64,000 bases of DNA from Rhinopomastus cyanomelas (GCA_013400115.1 VXBP01008924.1:558001-622000), one strand, 5' to 3'; counted from the stretch's first letter, positions 21,511 to 32,052 are shown. Notes: a model not told the origin generated them from the letters alone. Numbers and translations are program-made.

Positions 21511-22028
21511 TTTTTCAGAGAAAAAAAGTAGAGTTTGCTTTCTTTATTTCCCTAACCTCCTTTTTTTATTTAAAAAGAAAAGAAAACCCAAAAAGACTGG
21601 TGACTATTATATTATCTTCTGTCCTTAATTGTTTGCCACCTGCTGAGGCTTCAGTTCAGATTATTCAGAGCCTTGGTCATTAGTCCGTGCAGTTATTTCA
21701 CACTTGAGAATTATCATTTTTAATTTGACAGAAGTGAACTAGTATCCCAGCATGTGTCCACAACACCCACCTCAAAAGAGCAGTAAAATGAGTCAACTAA
21801 GTTGATTAAGACAATAAAGTAATCAAGATAGCTTTGGGGCTAACAAATGCTTACGCAGTCTCATTTAGACTTTATAATTGTTTGCATTTTTCTGGGTTTT
21901 TTTCTTAATGTCGTTAATGTAGATCACTAATTCAAGTAGTAAATTAAAATGTCTGTGAAGTGCTGTTGCACCTTGTAAATTTAAAAAAAACCACTCATTA
22001 GAATTCTAATGATGGGTATATTTCAAAT
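21511..22028. other. Single-copy stretch, possible conserved non-coding block
   Basis: About 21590-21980 has no repeat similarity and has spaced TAAT, GATTAAG and GTCAACTAAG motifs. Could be a conserved non-coding element; no alignment was possible. Confidence 0.35.
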
Positions 22029-22868
22029 TGTAGACTGGCCAGGGTTAGAAGGGACCTTAAAGACCATCCAGTTCCAGCCACCCTGCACAAGCAGGGACAC
22101 CTTCCCTAGAGCAGGTTACTCAGGGCCCCAGCCAACCTGCCCTTCAACACTGCCAGCAATGGGGCAACCTGTTCCAGCATGTCAGCACCCTCACAGCAAA
22201 GAGCTGGTTCCTCATGGCCAACCTCAATCTCCCCTCTTCAAGTCTGGAACCCCTTCCCCTTGGCCTCTTGCTACCACCCAGCTTTCTTGTAGCCCCTTTC
22301 CTTCAGAGATTGGAAAGCAGCTAGAAAGTCACCTGGGAGCCTCCTCTTCTCCAGGCTAAACAATCCCACCTTGCTCAGCCTGTCCTCAGAAGAGAGGTGC
22401 TCCAGCCCTCTGATCATTTGAGTTGCTCTCCTCTGGACACAGGAGCTATGTGTCCTTTTGATGTTGGGAACTCCAGAACTGGACACAGTGAGGTGTGGTC
22501 TCACTGGGGCAGAGTAGAGGGGCAGAATTGCCTCCTTTGGCTGACTGTCACTGCTTCTTTTGCTGCAGCCCAGAACACGGTTGGCTCTCCAGGCTACCGG
22601 TGCACACTGACAGCTCCTGTTCAACTTCTCATCCACCTCCCACCCCCAAGTCCTTCTGCTCAGGGCTGTCCTCAATCCTTTCTCCTCCCCATCTTTACTT
22701 GTGCATGGGGTTTCCGTAACCCAGGTTCAGACCCTTGCCCTTGTTGAACTCCATGCAGTTTGCACAGCCCACATCTCGAGCCTCGCAAGGTCCCCCGGAT
22801 GGCCTCTCTCCAGACTGTTGACTTCGCCACACAGTTTGGTGTCATCAGCAAACTGACTGAGGGGGCCT
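22029..22868 (-). mobile_element. Longest single CR1 copy here, type D, includes RT catalytic box
   Basis: About 840 bp. The minus strand, starting at the right, codes for FADDTKLCGEVNSLERGHPG; FADD (22841-22852) is the catalytic Y/FADD box of non-LTR reverse transcriptases. It continues through the post-RT region (QPKEAILPLYSAPVRPHL in one frame; LSKVGLFSLEKRRLPGDFL in another) to the D-type 3' end near 22029. Several frameshifts separate these blocks, so it is dead. It is truncated just upstream of the catalytic box, losing the endonuclease and the N-terminal RT part. Confidence 0.95.
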
Positions 22869-23297
22869 TCAATTCCAATTCCAAAATACAAAACTGTTTA
22901 TTTAGGTAAAGTAATTTTGTCTTCCTAGAAAGCCATCTCTAGGAATGAAAGTCTAAATAAGTTGCTCAAAAAATAAAGACAACCTTGTAATCGACGCTTC
23001 ATTTTCCATAGTTAGCTTGAAATATTCTGGTTGAAGCAGAAGCCTCACTGCAAAGCGATGGGGTTTTTTACAGTCTGTAATCAAGTGACAGTGAAATGGA
23101 TATTTAAAGATTGAAATTTCTTATGTTAAGTGCTAAGAACTTTTCTGCTTAAGCACCATGAACTACATTATAAATCCAGTAGGTTTGTGTCACCAGTCCT
23201 GAGTTTTTTGTACATGTAATAAAGTTTGAGTGTAATTTGAGACCTTTGATAGATCTCCAGGTACTGGTGTCAGTCTGAGCAAAAGCAGGTTAATGCC
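22869..23297. other. Single-copy stretch
   Basis: About 430 bp; no gene or repeat recognised. Confidence 0.5.
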
Positions 23298-23547
23298 TCA
23301 AGGATTGATGAGGAGAGATTGAGACAGTTGGGGCTGTTTAGGTTGAGGAAGAGGAGGCTGAGGGAGACCTCATTGCTCTCTGCAACTATCTGAAAGGACA
23401 TTGTAGAGATGTTGGTGCTAGTCTCTTCTCACAGGTCACTAGTGACAGGAGCAGAGGGAAGGGCTTCAAGCTTTGATAAGGGAGGGTTAGACTAGACATC
23501 AGGAAGAAATTTTTCATGGAAAGAGTGGTCAGGCACTGGAATAAGGG
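23298..23547 (+). mobile_element. CR1 ORF2 fragment, B-like, 3' end missing
   Basis: AAGGATTGATGAGGAGAGATTG to AGAGTGGTCAGGCACTGGAA. The coding blocks for LRGDLIALCNYLKG- and KKFFMERVVRHW-type residues are interrupted by frameshifts. No tail follows. Confidence 0.9.
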
Positions 23548-24628
23548 TCCAAGGGCTCTCCCTGAAGGCAGTGGCTTTTGGCCAGGAGTGCTGTTCTTGG
23601 ATTGTAGTGAGCAGAGTTCACCTGACGTCTCAGATTTTGTCATCAATGTCAAGGTGGCCTTTGGTGATCAGTTATACTTGACGGTCTAATGTTATCTATT
23701 TTGCCCCGGGTAGCAGGGAAACAGCACCACACAATTAACTGGATGGCCTAAGCATTCCAGGCTCTTTCTGCTGCGAGAGTTTGATCAGTTTTGGGGTTCC
23801 TTCTTGTACCTTAGTCTCCAGTTCTGTACCTTTAATGTCCAAGTCCATGATGACCATGTTAAGACATTTCTGACTGACTCTTACAAGTCCATGACCAGAA
23901 GCGAGTGAATCAGAAAGGTGACAGAGCGAAAAAGCATGGGGTTTGAAAAACATAACCTGCAAGCAAATGTTTTTGTTGAATTAGACAAATGTAGTCTGAG
24001 AATGATAAAATCCTTCAAATATATAAAGTAATCCTCTGGTGGTGCAGTAAGGGAAGACTAAACAGAACAGAAAGTTTGTAAAGGTAATTTAACAGTTGAA
24101 CAAATTTCGTTTTAAGGTTCTTAAAACAAGGTTAGAGAAAAACCTGTAAAAAAGAAACCCAAGCAGATAGAAACAGCGCTGAAACACAGACAATAAAACA
24201 CTCTAGATGTCTTCTAGGGCTCTTGTTTCTCTGTTTTCTGTAAATGCATTGAGGCTTGAGGAAAAGAAATAGAAGAGTAGCTCATGAAACTCTACCTTAG
24301 ATTTATAACTCTCAGGGCCACAACACAAACACTGAAAACATTGCAAGGCAAACTCATTGTGGGGCTTCCTTTTCTTCCCCAAATCAAACAAGAAAATCCT
24401 CAGGATCTGTAATAAATAATGTATTGGGAGGTGAACAGGCAAAAAGTTATTTTTGTTTTTTAGTTATAACTTTCAGTAGTTTTCCTCAAGGTCTGTATCA
24501 CAGAGTGTTGCTGTTCAGCTGACTGGGCAAAACTGACAAGTAGTTTCTTGATGACATTTTAAGCTGGTTTTGTCGGCACAAAGATATCAAGCTTTCTGTG
24601 GATGACCCTGCTGTGGATGTTACTATGT
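23548..24628. other. Single-copy stretch
   Basis: 1.1 kb. The part at about 23560-23960 keeps several CpG and has no repeat similarity; otherwise nothing recognised. Confidence 0.45.
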
Positions 24629-24850
24629 TAGGTTGGATGTGAGGAAGGCCTTCCTCATGGAAGGGATGATCAGAGCCTGGACTGGACTGCCCAGGGCAGT
24701 GGTGGAGTCCCCATCCCTGGAGGTGTTGAAGGCCAGCCTGGCTGTGGCCCTTAGTGCCCTGGTCTGGCTGCTGTGGTGATGTGAGGTGCTGGTCTGGGCT
24801 GGATGAGCTCAGAGGGTTTTCCAGCCTCAGTAACTCTGTGTTTCAGTGAT
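24629..24850 (+). mobile_element. CR1 3' fragment, type C
   Basis: TAGGTTGGATGTGAGGAAGG through TTCCAGCCTCAGTAACTCTG. Confidence 0.94.
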
Positions 24851-25200
24851 GATGTGTGATGCTCTTCTAGAAAGAGAGCTGATATAATTTGGTATATATA
24901 TATAAAATAATATAGTAACATTATTTTCAAATGAGGTCATTAGTATCGGAATCCAGCAGCTCTCTATACATTTCAGTCATTTTACTGATTAATTGCTTGA
25001 AGATTTAACTTCTTATTAACTACATTAATTTCGAGATGATGCCAACAAAGACGAATCATTTATAATGCAATAGCTGCAAAGAAAATGTCATATAACAGTT
25101 GGGTGTCCAACATTAACGAGTACTTTAGAACCAGAAATCAGAGATGAAGAAAACAGAGTAGAAAAAATAGCACTATCAGTCAGAAATACAGTATACGTTC
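24851..25200. other. Single-copy AT-rich stretch
   Basis: Contains a short (TA)n run at about 24893-24906. No gene. Confidence 0.5.
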
Positions 25201-25400
25201 ATAGAATTATAGAATCATTGAGTGTTCTGGGCTGGAAGAGACCTCTAGAAGTCATCTAGTCCAACTTCCTTCACAGGGACAACTCCACCTAGGTCAGGCT
25301 GGTCAGAGCCTCATCAAGCCTGACCTTAAATGACTCCAGGGATGGGACCTCCACCACCTCCCCAGGCAGCCCAATCCCAGCCATCAACCACTCACATCCA
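25201..25400 (-). mobile_element. CR1 3' fragment, type F
   Basis: GTGTTCTGGGCTGGAAGAGA, CTAGTCCAACTTCCTTCACA and CTCATCAAGCCTGACCTTAA. The minus frame contains LPGEVVEVPSLESFKVRLDE. Confidence 0.93.
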
Positions 25401-25514
25401 AAATGTGCATGGATGGTGGTTTGGGTCTGAATCTCTTTCAGGACAACAGTGTGAAAAACCGGCCAAAATGCAGTGAAGATGGGCAGATGATAAAACACAT
25501 CAACATTTTACTTC

Positions 25515-25650
25515 TGAGTTCATCCAGCCCAGCCCGGGACCTAACATCACCACAGCGGCCAGACCACAGGGCACTAAGGGCCACAGCCAGGTGGTCCTTC
25601 ACACGTGATAAGGGACTCCACTATTGCCCTTGACAGTCCCTTCCAGTGCC
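25515..25650 (-). mobile_element. CR1 fragment, type C, tail missing
   Basis: GTTCATCCAGCCCAGCCCGG, then AGGGCCACAGCCAGGTGGTC; degraded from about 25600. Confidence 0.85.
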
Positions 25651-25721
25651 TAAATGATAACAAATCCCAAATATTTCTTTAGTAGCAGAACCTTGAGAAA
25701 CACTTCACCAAAATTTTTTCA

Positions 25722-25879
25722 TAAGGATAATCAGGCTTTGGAATAGTGTTCCCAGGAAAATGGTGGACTCCCCAGCCTTGGACACATTTAAGTTTCAGCT
25801 GGAGTGGTTGTAAGAAACATTGGACAGGGTGGTCCTTGAGGTCTCTTTCAACCTGGTATCCTATGATTCTATGATTTAA
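25722..25879 (+). mobile_element. CR1 3' fragment, seventh 3' type
   Basis: AATCAGGCTTTGGAATAGTG to TCTTTCAACCTGGTATCC plus ATTCTATG. Its end does not fit types A-F. Confidence 0.8.
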
Positions 25880-26200
25880 TGTTTATAAATATGTGAAAGG
25901 TGGGTGGGAGGATGGAGCCAGGCTCTGCATAGTGTCATCTAATGATAGGACAAAGGGAAATGTTTCAGTTGGAACACAGGAAGTTCCACATCAATATGAG
26001 AGGGGACCTCTTCATGGAGAGGGTGACAGAGCCCTGGCAGGGGCTGCCCAGGGGAGCTGTGGAGTCTCCTCTGGAGACGTTTCAAATGCACCGGGCCACG
26101 TTCCAGTGCAACTGGATCTAGGGGATCCTGCTGTGGCAGGAGGGTTGGACTGGATAATCTTTCTAAGTCACTTCCAATCCCTAATATTGTGTGATTTCTT
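25880..26200 (+). mobile_element. CR1 fragment, type A
   Basis: Starts exactly after the tail of the previous copy, at AATGTTTATAAATATGTGAA, and ends at CCAATCCCTAATATTGTGTG. Same orientation, so the two form a head-to-tail pair. Confidence 0.94.
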
Positions 26201-26687
26201 TCTCAGCTGAGAAAAGTCCTGTATTGCTGTACTGGTTTGTATTTTAGAGGCATCTCATGTACGAGAAACTTAGGAGGAATGTTAGTTCTGATTCTAGAGA
26301 TATTTTATCAGGGCAGCTAGAGTATCTGTGCTTTTTGCATCCCAGCGTTGTGTATGCATTCCTGATGAAAAGATTTGTGAATTCACTACTTGTTCTGTGC
26401 TTCTGTTCCCTATCTGTAAATGGGAGATAACAGCAGCATTTTTAAACTCAATTAGACAGAAGTCATCAGACTCAAAGACTCTATTATGATTGTGTTTGTT
26501 CAGTGGTTAAATCAATATTATAATAGTATTGAATTACTTTATTAATAATAATTATATTATTGAAACAAATACTTGTTAAAAGTGGGTGGAAGTATTTAAG
26601 CAGCTAAAGACACAAATAGAATTTGTATCTGTAATTGAAATTGCACACTTGAGATCTGGGGCCAGATGAGCATTCTGAGATTCAGTG
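26201..26687. other. Single-copy AT-rich stretch
   Basis: About 490 bp; ATTAT-rich near 26510-26560. No gene. Confidence 0.5.
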
Positions 26688-27453
26688 AGGCCAAGTGCAG
26701 AGTCCAGTGCCTGAGCTGGGGTAACTGGCATCATCAGTGCTGGCTGGGAGAGGATGCACTGGAGAGAAGTCTTGTGGGAAGGGACTTGGGACTGCTGGTG
26801 GATTAAAAACTGGTGATGAGCCACCAGTGTGCAGCTGCAGCCCAGAAGGCAAATCCCATTCTGGGCTGCATCAAAAGAACTGTAGCCAGCAGATGGAGAG
26901 GTAATTTTACCCCTCTGCTTTTCCCTGGTGAGACCTCACCTGGAGTATTGTCTTGCTCTGGAGCTCCCAGCACAAGAAGGATGTAGACAGACTGGAGCAT
27001 GTCCAGAGGAGGACCACTACAGTGATCAGGGGCATGGAGCAACTCTTGTATGAGGACAGGGTGAGAGAGTTGGGGCTGTTCAACCTGGAGAAAAGAAGGC
27101 TCTGGGGGGACCGTCTTTGGACGTTTCAGTACCTGAGGAGGGCCTCCATGAAGGCAGGGGAATGTCTTGTTAAGAGGATTTGTACAGACAGGGCAAGGAG
27201 TAATGGGTTCAGGCTGGGAAACGAGAGCCTTAGGCTGCATATTAGGAACAAATTCTTCAGTGTTAAGGTGGTTGATGGCTGGAATGGGATGCCCTGGGAC
27301 GTGGTGGGGGCCCCATCCCTGGAGTCATTGAAGGTCAGGCTTGATGAGGCTCTGAGTGGCCTGACCTAGGTGGAGTTGCCCTTGTGTAGAGAGGCTGGAT
27401 TAGATGGTCTCTAGAGGTCCCTTCAAGCCTAGAACACTCTGTGATTCTGTGAC
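26688..27453 (+). mobile_element. CR1 LINE fragment, type F, well preserved
   Basis: About 770 bp from GGCCAAGTGCAGAGTCCAGT to the F-type end TTCAAGCCTAGAACACTCTG with ATTCTGTG. Encodes the post-RT region of ORF2 with an intact 138-codon C-terminal frame. Confidence 0.95.
26953..27369 (+). pseudogene. CR1 ORF2 protein, C-terminal fragment (138 aa)
   Basis: The frame starts inside the element, so its first Met is not a native start. Visible conserved blocks: LEHVQRRTTTVIRGMEQL, ELGLFNLEKRRLWGDRLW, SLRLHIRNKFFSVKVVDGWN and VVGAPSLESLKVRLDEALSG. These lie downstream of the RT catalytic core; the endonuclease and Y/FADD box are absent. The unbroken frame suggests a fairly young copy, but it cannot retrotranspose. 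Confidence 0.9.
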
Positions 27454-28141
27454 AAGTTACATGAGTTAGGTCTGTGATAGAAATTTAGCCCCACTGGATC
27501 CTCTTCACCTTTATTTTTCAATATAGAAAGAAATCCCATTTCTTACAGCAAACACTTCACTTTCAGCTCAACTATTAGTTAGGGGAAAAATATGCCGCAA
27601 GTGGTTAGGTCTACAGGAATCTGCAACTTATGCTGAGTTCATCAGAGCTACTCCTCTCCAAACCTCAGGCTAGGCTCTAACTGTGATTTCTGACAAGAGC
27701 AGACAGCTCTTTAACATTTGTTCAACAACTTACAGACAAAGAGAGATGACATTTTCTTTGCAACCCTGAAAAACGTCATTTGTGGGATTCATTAACCAAA
27801 AGCTTTGCTTTTTAGGTCAAAATGCAGATTTCTTGTCTGCCCTTGCTATCATATTTGTAGGTGTCTTTTTTCCTTTGTGCTTTAACTTCCCTGTTTGTGA
27901 AAAAAAATGTCAGAAGTTATTGGCATGCTGACCATGCACCCTCTGTGCTGCATTTTCTGCTCAAGGGGAAAAATGTTCACTCACAAAACTGGAACTTGAT
28001 TTCACACTTCTTGGAGAAATTCCACAGACTTCAATCTATAGCTACCACAGAGAAAAAGTTTAAAGTGAGAGGCATATTGTTCTGGGTGTAAGGAAAAAGG
28101 ATCTGAGGCCAGTGGCATACTGGGGTGGATCAGACATGGGG
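27454..28141. other. Single-copy stretch
   Basis: About 690 bp; no gene or repeat recognised. The 76-aa frame at 27861-28091 has no family resemblance. Confidence 0.5.
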
Positions 28142-28710
28142 TAGATCAAGTAGTAGATGAAGAGAGGTTCTCCTCTCCCTCTACTCTATTCCACATCTGG
28201 AATATTGTGTTCCGTTCCAGAAGGACCTGTGTTCTATGACAGCTGGAGAGGGTCCAGCAGAGTCACAGAGAGGATGAAGGGAGTGGAGCATCTCCCCGCT
28301 GAGGAAAGAAGGACCCTGAGGGGTAACCCCATGAATGTTGATAAATATGGAAAGGGCGTGTGTCAGGAGGATGGAGCCAGGCTCTGCTCAGGGGTACTCA
28401 ATGATAGAATCGTAGAATCATTAGGGATTGGAAGGGACCTCCAAAGATCATCTAGTCCAATCCCCCTGCCACAGCAGGATCAAAGGGGCAATGGGTGTGA
28501 GCTGGAACAGAGGAGGTTCAGTAACAATATGAGAAGGAACTTCTTTGTGGTGAGGGTGGCAGAGCCCTGGCTGGGGCTGACTAGGGGGTCTGAGGAGTTT
28601 CTTTCACTTGAGATGTTTAAAACCCACCTGGCCATATTTCTGTGTGACTTGATCTGGGGGATTGGACTGGATGATCTTTCGAGGCCCCTTCTGATCCCTA
28701 ATTTTCTGCT
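28142..28710 (+). mobile_element. CR1 LINE fragment, type A, with a nested CR1
   Basis: GTAGATCAAGTAGTAGATGA through ORF2 (RMKGVEHLPAEER block) to GATCCCTAATTTTCTG. It is interrupted at 28408-28480. The long 211-codon frame here only arises by reading through the insertion. Confidence 0.93.
28408..28480 (-). mobile_element. Nested CR1 3' end, type A, in a type A copy
   Basis: AATCGTAGAATCATTAGGGA to CCTGCCACAGCAGGAT, antisense to its host. The host reads GTACTCAATGATAG before and CAAAGGGGCAATGGGTGTGA after, so the break is clean. At most 3 bp of shared sequence (GAT) flanks it. Confidence 0.88.
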
Positions 28711-29352
28711 AAAATTACTGCTTTCTCCTACAATTACAATAAATCTCTGTATTTTTATAGAGAATAATGTGACTGTAGAAGAAATGAACTAGCCTGTTGT
28801 TAGACCAGACTATCTTGAAATAAGCTGTCGTGTTAACATAAATATTGGTTTTATCAAAATAGGCTGTTTTAGCTCTTGTTCCTTGCCTTTTATCTTGTCA
28901 GTTTTGTCCTTCTCAAGACTCTCATTGCAGTCAAAGTCAGTTAGAGATCAACATGCAGCACTTCAGAGTATAGAGTCCCATTGGTGCATAGATATGAAAA
29001 GGAGAATAAATTATTGATAACATAATAAAAACTGACACCGTTTAACCTTCAGCTAAAGAAACCAAAGCTCTTTGCGAAGCATCTAAGTGTGTCACAGATC
29101 CTTGACAGAAGAATCAGCTCATTTCTTAGTGAAAATCAGCTGCTTCTGTTGGAAAATAACATCCGTTTTTCAATGTACTGTGACCTAACAGGACACTTGA
29201 GGCGAGGAAATGAAAGATAAATCCTGTTCAAAGAACATTACTTATGTGTGAGGCAAACAATGGAAAATGGACAAGAAAAATAATGTGGTGTTTCTTTAGT
29301 CTTTAATGCTCTGGAGTTGTGATGAGCTGGCCGGAAACAAATGTGTGAGATA
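28711..29352. other. Single-copy stretch, possible conserved non-coding block
   Basis: About 29020-29290 has no repeat similarity and several spaced AT-rich motifs with retained CpG (CACCGTTTAACC, TTTGCGAAGC, GAGGCGAGG). Not testable here. Confidence 0.35.
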
Positions 29353-29430
29353 GAATCATAGACTCATTGAGGTTGGAAAAGACTTGCAAGTTCACCCCTA
29401 AACCAGATCCCTCAACACTACATATGAACA
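29353..29430 (-). mobile_element. CR1 3' end, type B
   Basis: AATCATAGACTCATTGAGGT, GGAAAAGACTTGCAAGTTCA, ACCAGATCCCTCAACACTAC. A small deletion removes the GGGATCATCGAGTCC block. Confidence 0.88.
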
Positions 29431-29568
29431 CCTCATCAGAGAGATGCTGCACTCCCTTCATTATCTTTTGTGGCTCTGTGCTAGACTGTCTCCAGCAGTT
29501 CTGTGTCTCAGCAGGGCAGAATAGAGGGGGAGGGAAAATCTCTTGCTTTACTAACCACCCCCTTTTGT
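29431..29568 (-). mobile_element. CR1 ORF2 fragment, A-like
   Basis: CTCATCAGAGAGATGCTGCA through CTCCAGCAGTTCTGTGTCTC and ACTAACCACCCCC, ending 14 bp before the tRNA gene. Internal deletion after GTGTCTC. Confidence 0.88.
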
Positions 29569-29582
29569 TCCAAAGAAAGAGC

Positions 29583-29654
29583 TGGAGATGCTGGGGCTTG
29601 AACCCAGGACCTCCTACATGCGAAGTAGGCGCTCTACCACTGAGCTACATCCCC
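29583..29654 (-). tRNA. tRNA-Ala, anticodon CGC
   Basis: 72 nt. Read on the minus strand: acceptor GGGGATG (29654-29648) pairs with CATCTCC (29590-29584) and contains the G3:U70 wobble that marks alanine tRNAs; discriminator base A at 29583. D stem GCTC/GAGC, loop AGTGGTA. Anticodon stem CCTAC/GTAGG, loop TTCGCAT, anticodon CGC at 29622-29620 (codon GCG). T stem CTGGG/CCCAG, loop TTCAAGC. All stems pair without mismatch apart from G3:U70. Pol III A box (TAGCTCAGTGG) and B box (GGTTCAAGCCC) are present. No CCA is encoded after the discriminator, so it is not a processed retrocopy. The first T4 run downstream lies at 29537-29534; before it there is only TTTCTTT. It sits between two CR1 pieces but is not part of either. 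Confidence 0.95.
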
Positions 29655-29661
29655 CTGTCTT

Positions 29662-29787
29662 CAGCACATTTCTTCTCAAGGTCCTTCCCCAGCTTCATTG
29701 CCCTCCTCTGCACGCATTCTAGCACCTCAATGCCTCCCTTTTACTGAGGTGCCCAAAACTGGACCCAGTACTCAAGGTGCAACAAGA
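29662..29787 (-). mobile_element. CR1 ORF2 fragment, B-like
   Basis: AGGTCCTTCCCCAGCTTCAT, CTAGCACCTCAATGCCTCCC, ACTGGACCCAGTACTCAAGG. Codes for the LEYWVQFWAP- and VQRRAMKLGK-type region on the minus strand. No tail. Confidence 0.88.
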
Positions 29788-29896
29788 GGTAAGAATTAAG
29801 AAGTAACAGTCGTTAAAATTAGCTCTCTGGTACAGACTAGATCATCCTTGAGACACCTACAGCAACATGTAATAATGGCAAAATAAATACAGAAAA

Positions 29897-30005
29897 ATCG
29901 CAGAACATTAGGGATTCGAAGGGACCTTGAGAGATCATCCAGTCCAATTCCCCTGCCACAGCAGGATCCCCTAGATCCGGTCGCACCGGAACACAGGCAG
30001 AGTGA
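29897..30005 (-). mobile_element. CR1 3' fragment, type A
   Basis: AATCGCAGAACATTAGGGAT to CCTAGATCCGGTCGCACCGG; retains CpG, so probably young. Confidence 0.92.
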
Positions 30006-30597
30006 GTGATGTTTGCATTTCTGAACAAGCAGAGTACAATTTCTGCTCTGGAATTCAAGAAGAAGGCTGTTGTATCTATCATAAAGACTGCTGAAGTCTT
30101 CAACTGAAGTTCAATTATTTCATCATTATCCTTCTTCCTATTTTTTCCCCTCAGTTGTCTGTGGAATTAGGAAGTCTGCAACATTTCTATTTAATTAGGT
30201 GGTAGAATCCTATCTTCAGAGAAGCTCAGTTTCCATGGGACTTCAGCCTTACTCATGTAGAAATTACAGAAGTTCATTTCCCTTATGGCCTGTGAACAAT
30301 AAATTACTTAGGACTTCAAAAATCCTTTAAAACATTTCTTTCTCTTAATAAAGTCTTTATCAACTTATAAAGTGATTTGCATATTTGTACTAGACTCATC
30401 ACATGGGAATCTAGAAAAGATGTACTTGCAGCATTCAGCAGTTTCTGACAAGTCAGATGGAGCTTGAAGCTGATGCCATATACCTGGAGCAGCAGTCTGT
30501 GGTGGGTTCAGGGGCATGTTAAATTCTGAGGGATACCAAATTCAGTGCTGTGAGTGCAGTCATGTTCAATATTAAACTACCACAGTTACAGAGACTC
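30006..30597. other. Single-copy stretch
   Basis: About 590 bp; no gene or repeat recognised. Confidence 0.5.
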
Positions 30598-30842
30598 AGG
30601 AGTAATGATGCTGGGGAAGGGACTGGAGGGAAAGTCTGCTGAGGGAGCTGTGAGTGTTGAGCCTGGAGAGGAAGAGACTGAGGAGGGACCTTCTCCCTCT
30701 CTCCAGTTCCCTGAAGGGAGATTGTAGTCAGGTGGGGGTCAGGCTCTTCTCTTAGGCAACCAGCACCAGGTCAAAAGGGCAGGGCCTGAAGCTGCTGGGG
30801 AGAGTTAGGTTGGATGTTAGGAAGTCCCTCCTCCTGGAAGCA
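30598..30842 (+). mobile_element. CR1 ORF2 fragment, C-like, 3' end missing
   Basis: CAGGAGTAATGATGCTGGGG through TCTCCAGTTCCCTGAAGGGA to AGTCCCTCCTCCTGGAAGC. Stops before the GGACTGCCCAGGGCAGTGG block. Confidence 0.9.
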
Positions 30843-30965
30843 TCCCCTTGCTACACATACATTAAGTTTTACTTCACATGAAACAGCTGAGATGTACTGT
30901 GCAACGCATAGATAAGACTAGTGATTGATGGTAGGTAGATAGTAGAACTACTTTGTGTTTCACAC

Positions 30966-31049
30966 AATCACAGAATTATTGAGGCTAGCAAAGCCCTCTG
31001 AGCTCATCAAGTCCAGCCTGTGACCTAACGTCACCACATATTAGACCAT
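30966..31049 (-). mobile_element. CR1 3' fragment, type C
   Basis: AATCACAGAATTATTGAGGC to CCTAACGTCACCACATATTA. Confidence 0.92.
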
Positions 31050-31108
31050 TTGCTCGCTCTTTTTAATGATCAGCTACAGGTAAGCAACTAATGGTTCTAC
31101 CCCTCAGG

Positions 31109-31193
31109 TCACAGAATCACAGAACATTAGGAATTGGAAGGCATCTTGAAAGATCATCTAGTCCAATCCACCTGCCACAGCAGGATCCCCTAA
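31109..31193 (-). mobile_element. CR1 3' fragment, type A
   Basis: GTCACAGAATCACAGAACAT to CTGCCACAGCAGGATCCCCT. Confidence 0.93.
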
Positions 31194-32052
31194 TTTATCT
31201 TAAGTGGCACTTGTGGGACCTCAGCTATATTGGTGGTGCTGGCCCACATACCAACATTATGATGGAATCCGTTTTGTGAGAAGCACTCTGAAATCCATGT
31301 ATTAGTTACCCTAAACTAGGGAAGAATGACTCCTTCAGGTGATCATCCCTCACTGCTGAGGATCTGCAAAATAATTCCTGATATCTCAGCAACTTCCCTT
31401 ACAGCCTGCTAAAACCAAGAAACAACTTCTTAATGTCAGAGATTTTCTTCTTTCTTTGTACATAGTTTTGTTCCTATTCCAGGGTCTACATCTGGATTTC
31501 ATTTTTATCTTTCAATCCAACAACACTGAGAAATTTTGAAGATTTCAATGGAAATCAATATGACTGAAGACTGTAACTAACACTGTTTTTTCTCTCTATA
31601 CTGCACCCTAATCAGGAGCAGGAACACACTGCTTTTTCCAGTTTTAGTACTGATTACGGTTTTTCAGCATCAGACTTCCTCCTGCTGCCATGAATTAATA
31701 CCACCCTATAGGAAACCATCCCATGTAACAGGGCTATATGGTCAAATCACTCTCGAAAATGAACTTTTCCATGAAAGAAGTGTGTTATTATAGTCCTACA
31801 CAGTACGATGACTCTGATGGTTCTCACTCTTTCCTTAATCAAGCCCTTTTCAGAAATACATGATTAGCCTTAAAAAATACAGAAAATAAGATAAAAGACA
31901 TAAGATGAAATTGCTTGGACAGATTATAGAGAGAAATGGATTTTAAATGGTAAATGTATGTGTAAATTTGCAGTATTCACTGTGTTTTATTCAGCTTCTA
32001 ATACCTAATATGCAATTATTTAATGTTAATATGTTGGAGAAAGAAGTAAAAA
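31194..32052. other. Single-copy stretch
   Basis: About 860 bp of AT-rich DNA; no gene or repeat recognised. Confidence 0.5.

Noticed and set aside
22271..22675. 134-codon minus-strand frame as a gene
   Set aside because: Lies wholly inside the D-type CR1 at 22029-22868.
26953..27369. Possible host gene of 138 codons
   Set aside because: The translation is the C-terminal part of CR1 ORF2, and the 3' end of the element follows.
28157..28792. 211-codon open frame
   Set aside because: It is a CR1 read through a nested CR1 insertion; not a host gene.
29583..29654. tRNA-derived SINE instead of a tRNA gene
   Set aside because: No tRNA-unrelated body, no A- or CR1-type tail attached to it, no CCA and no flanking duplication seen.
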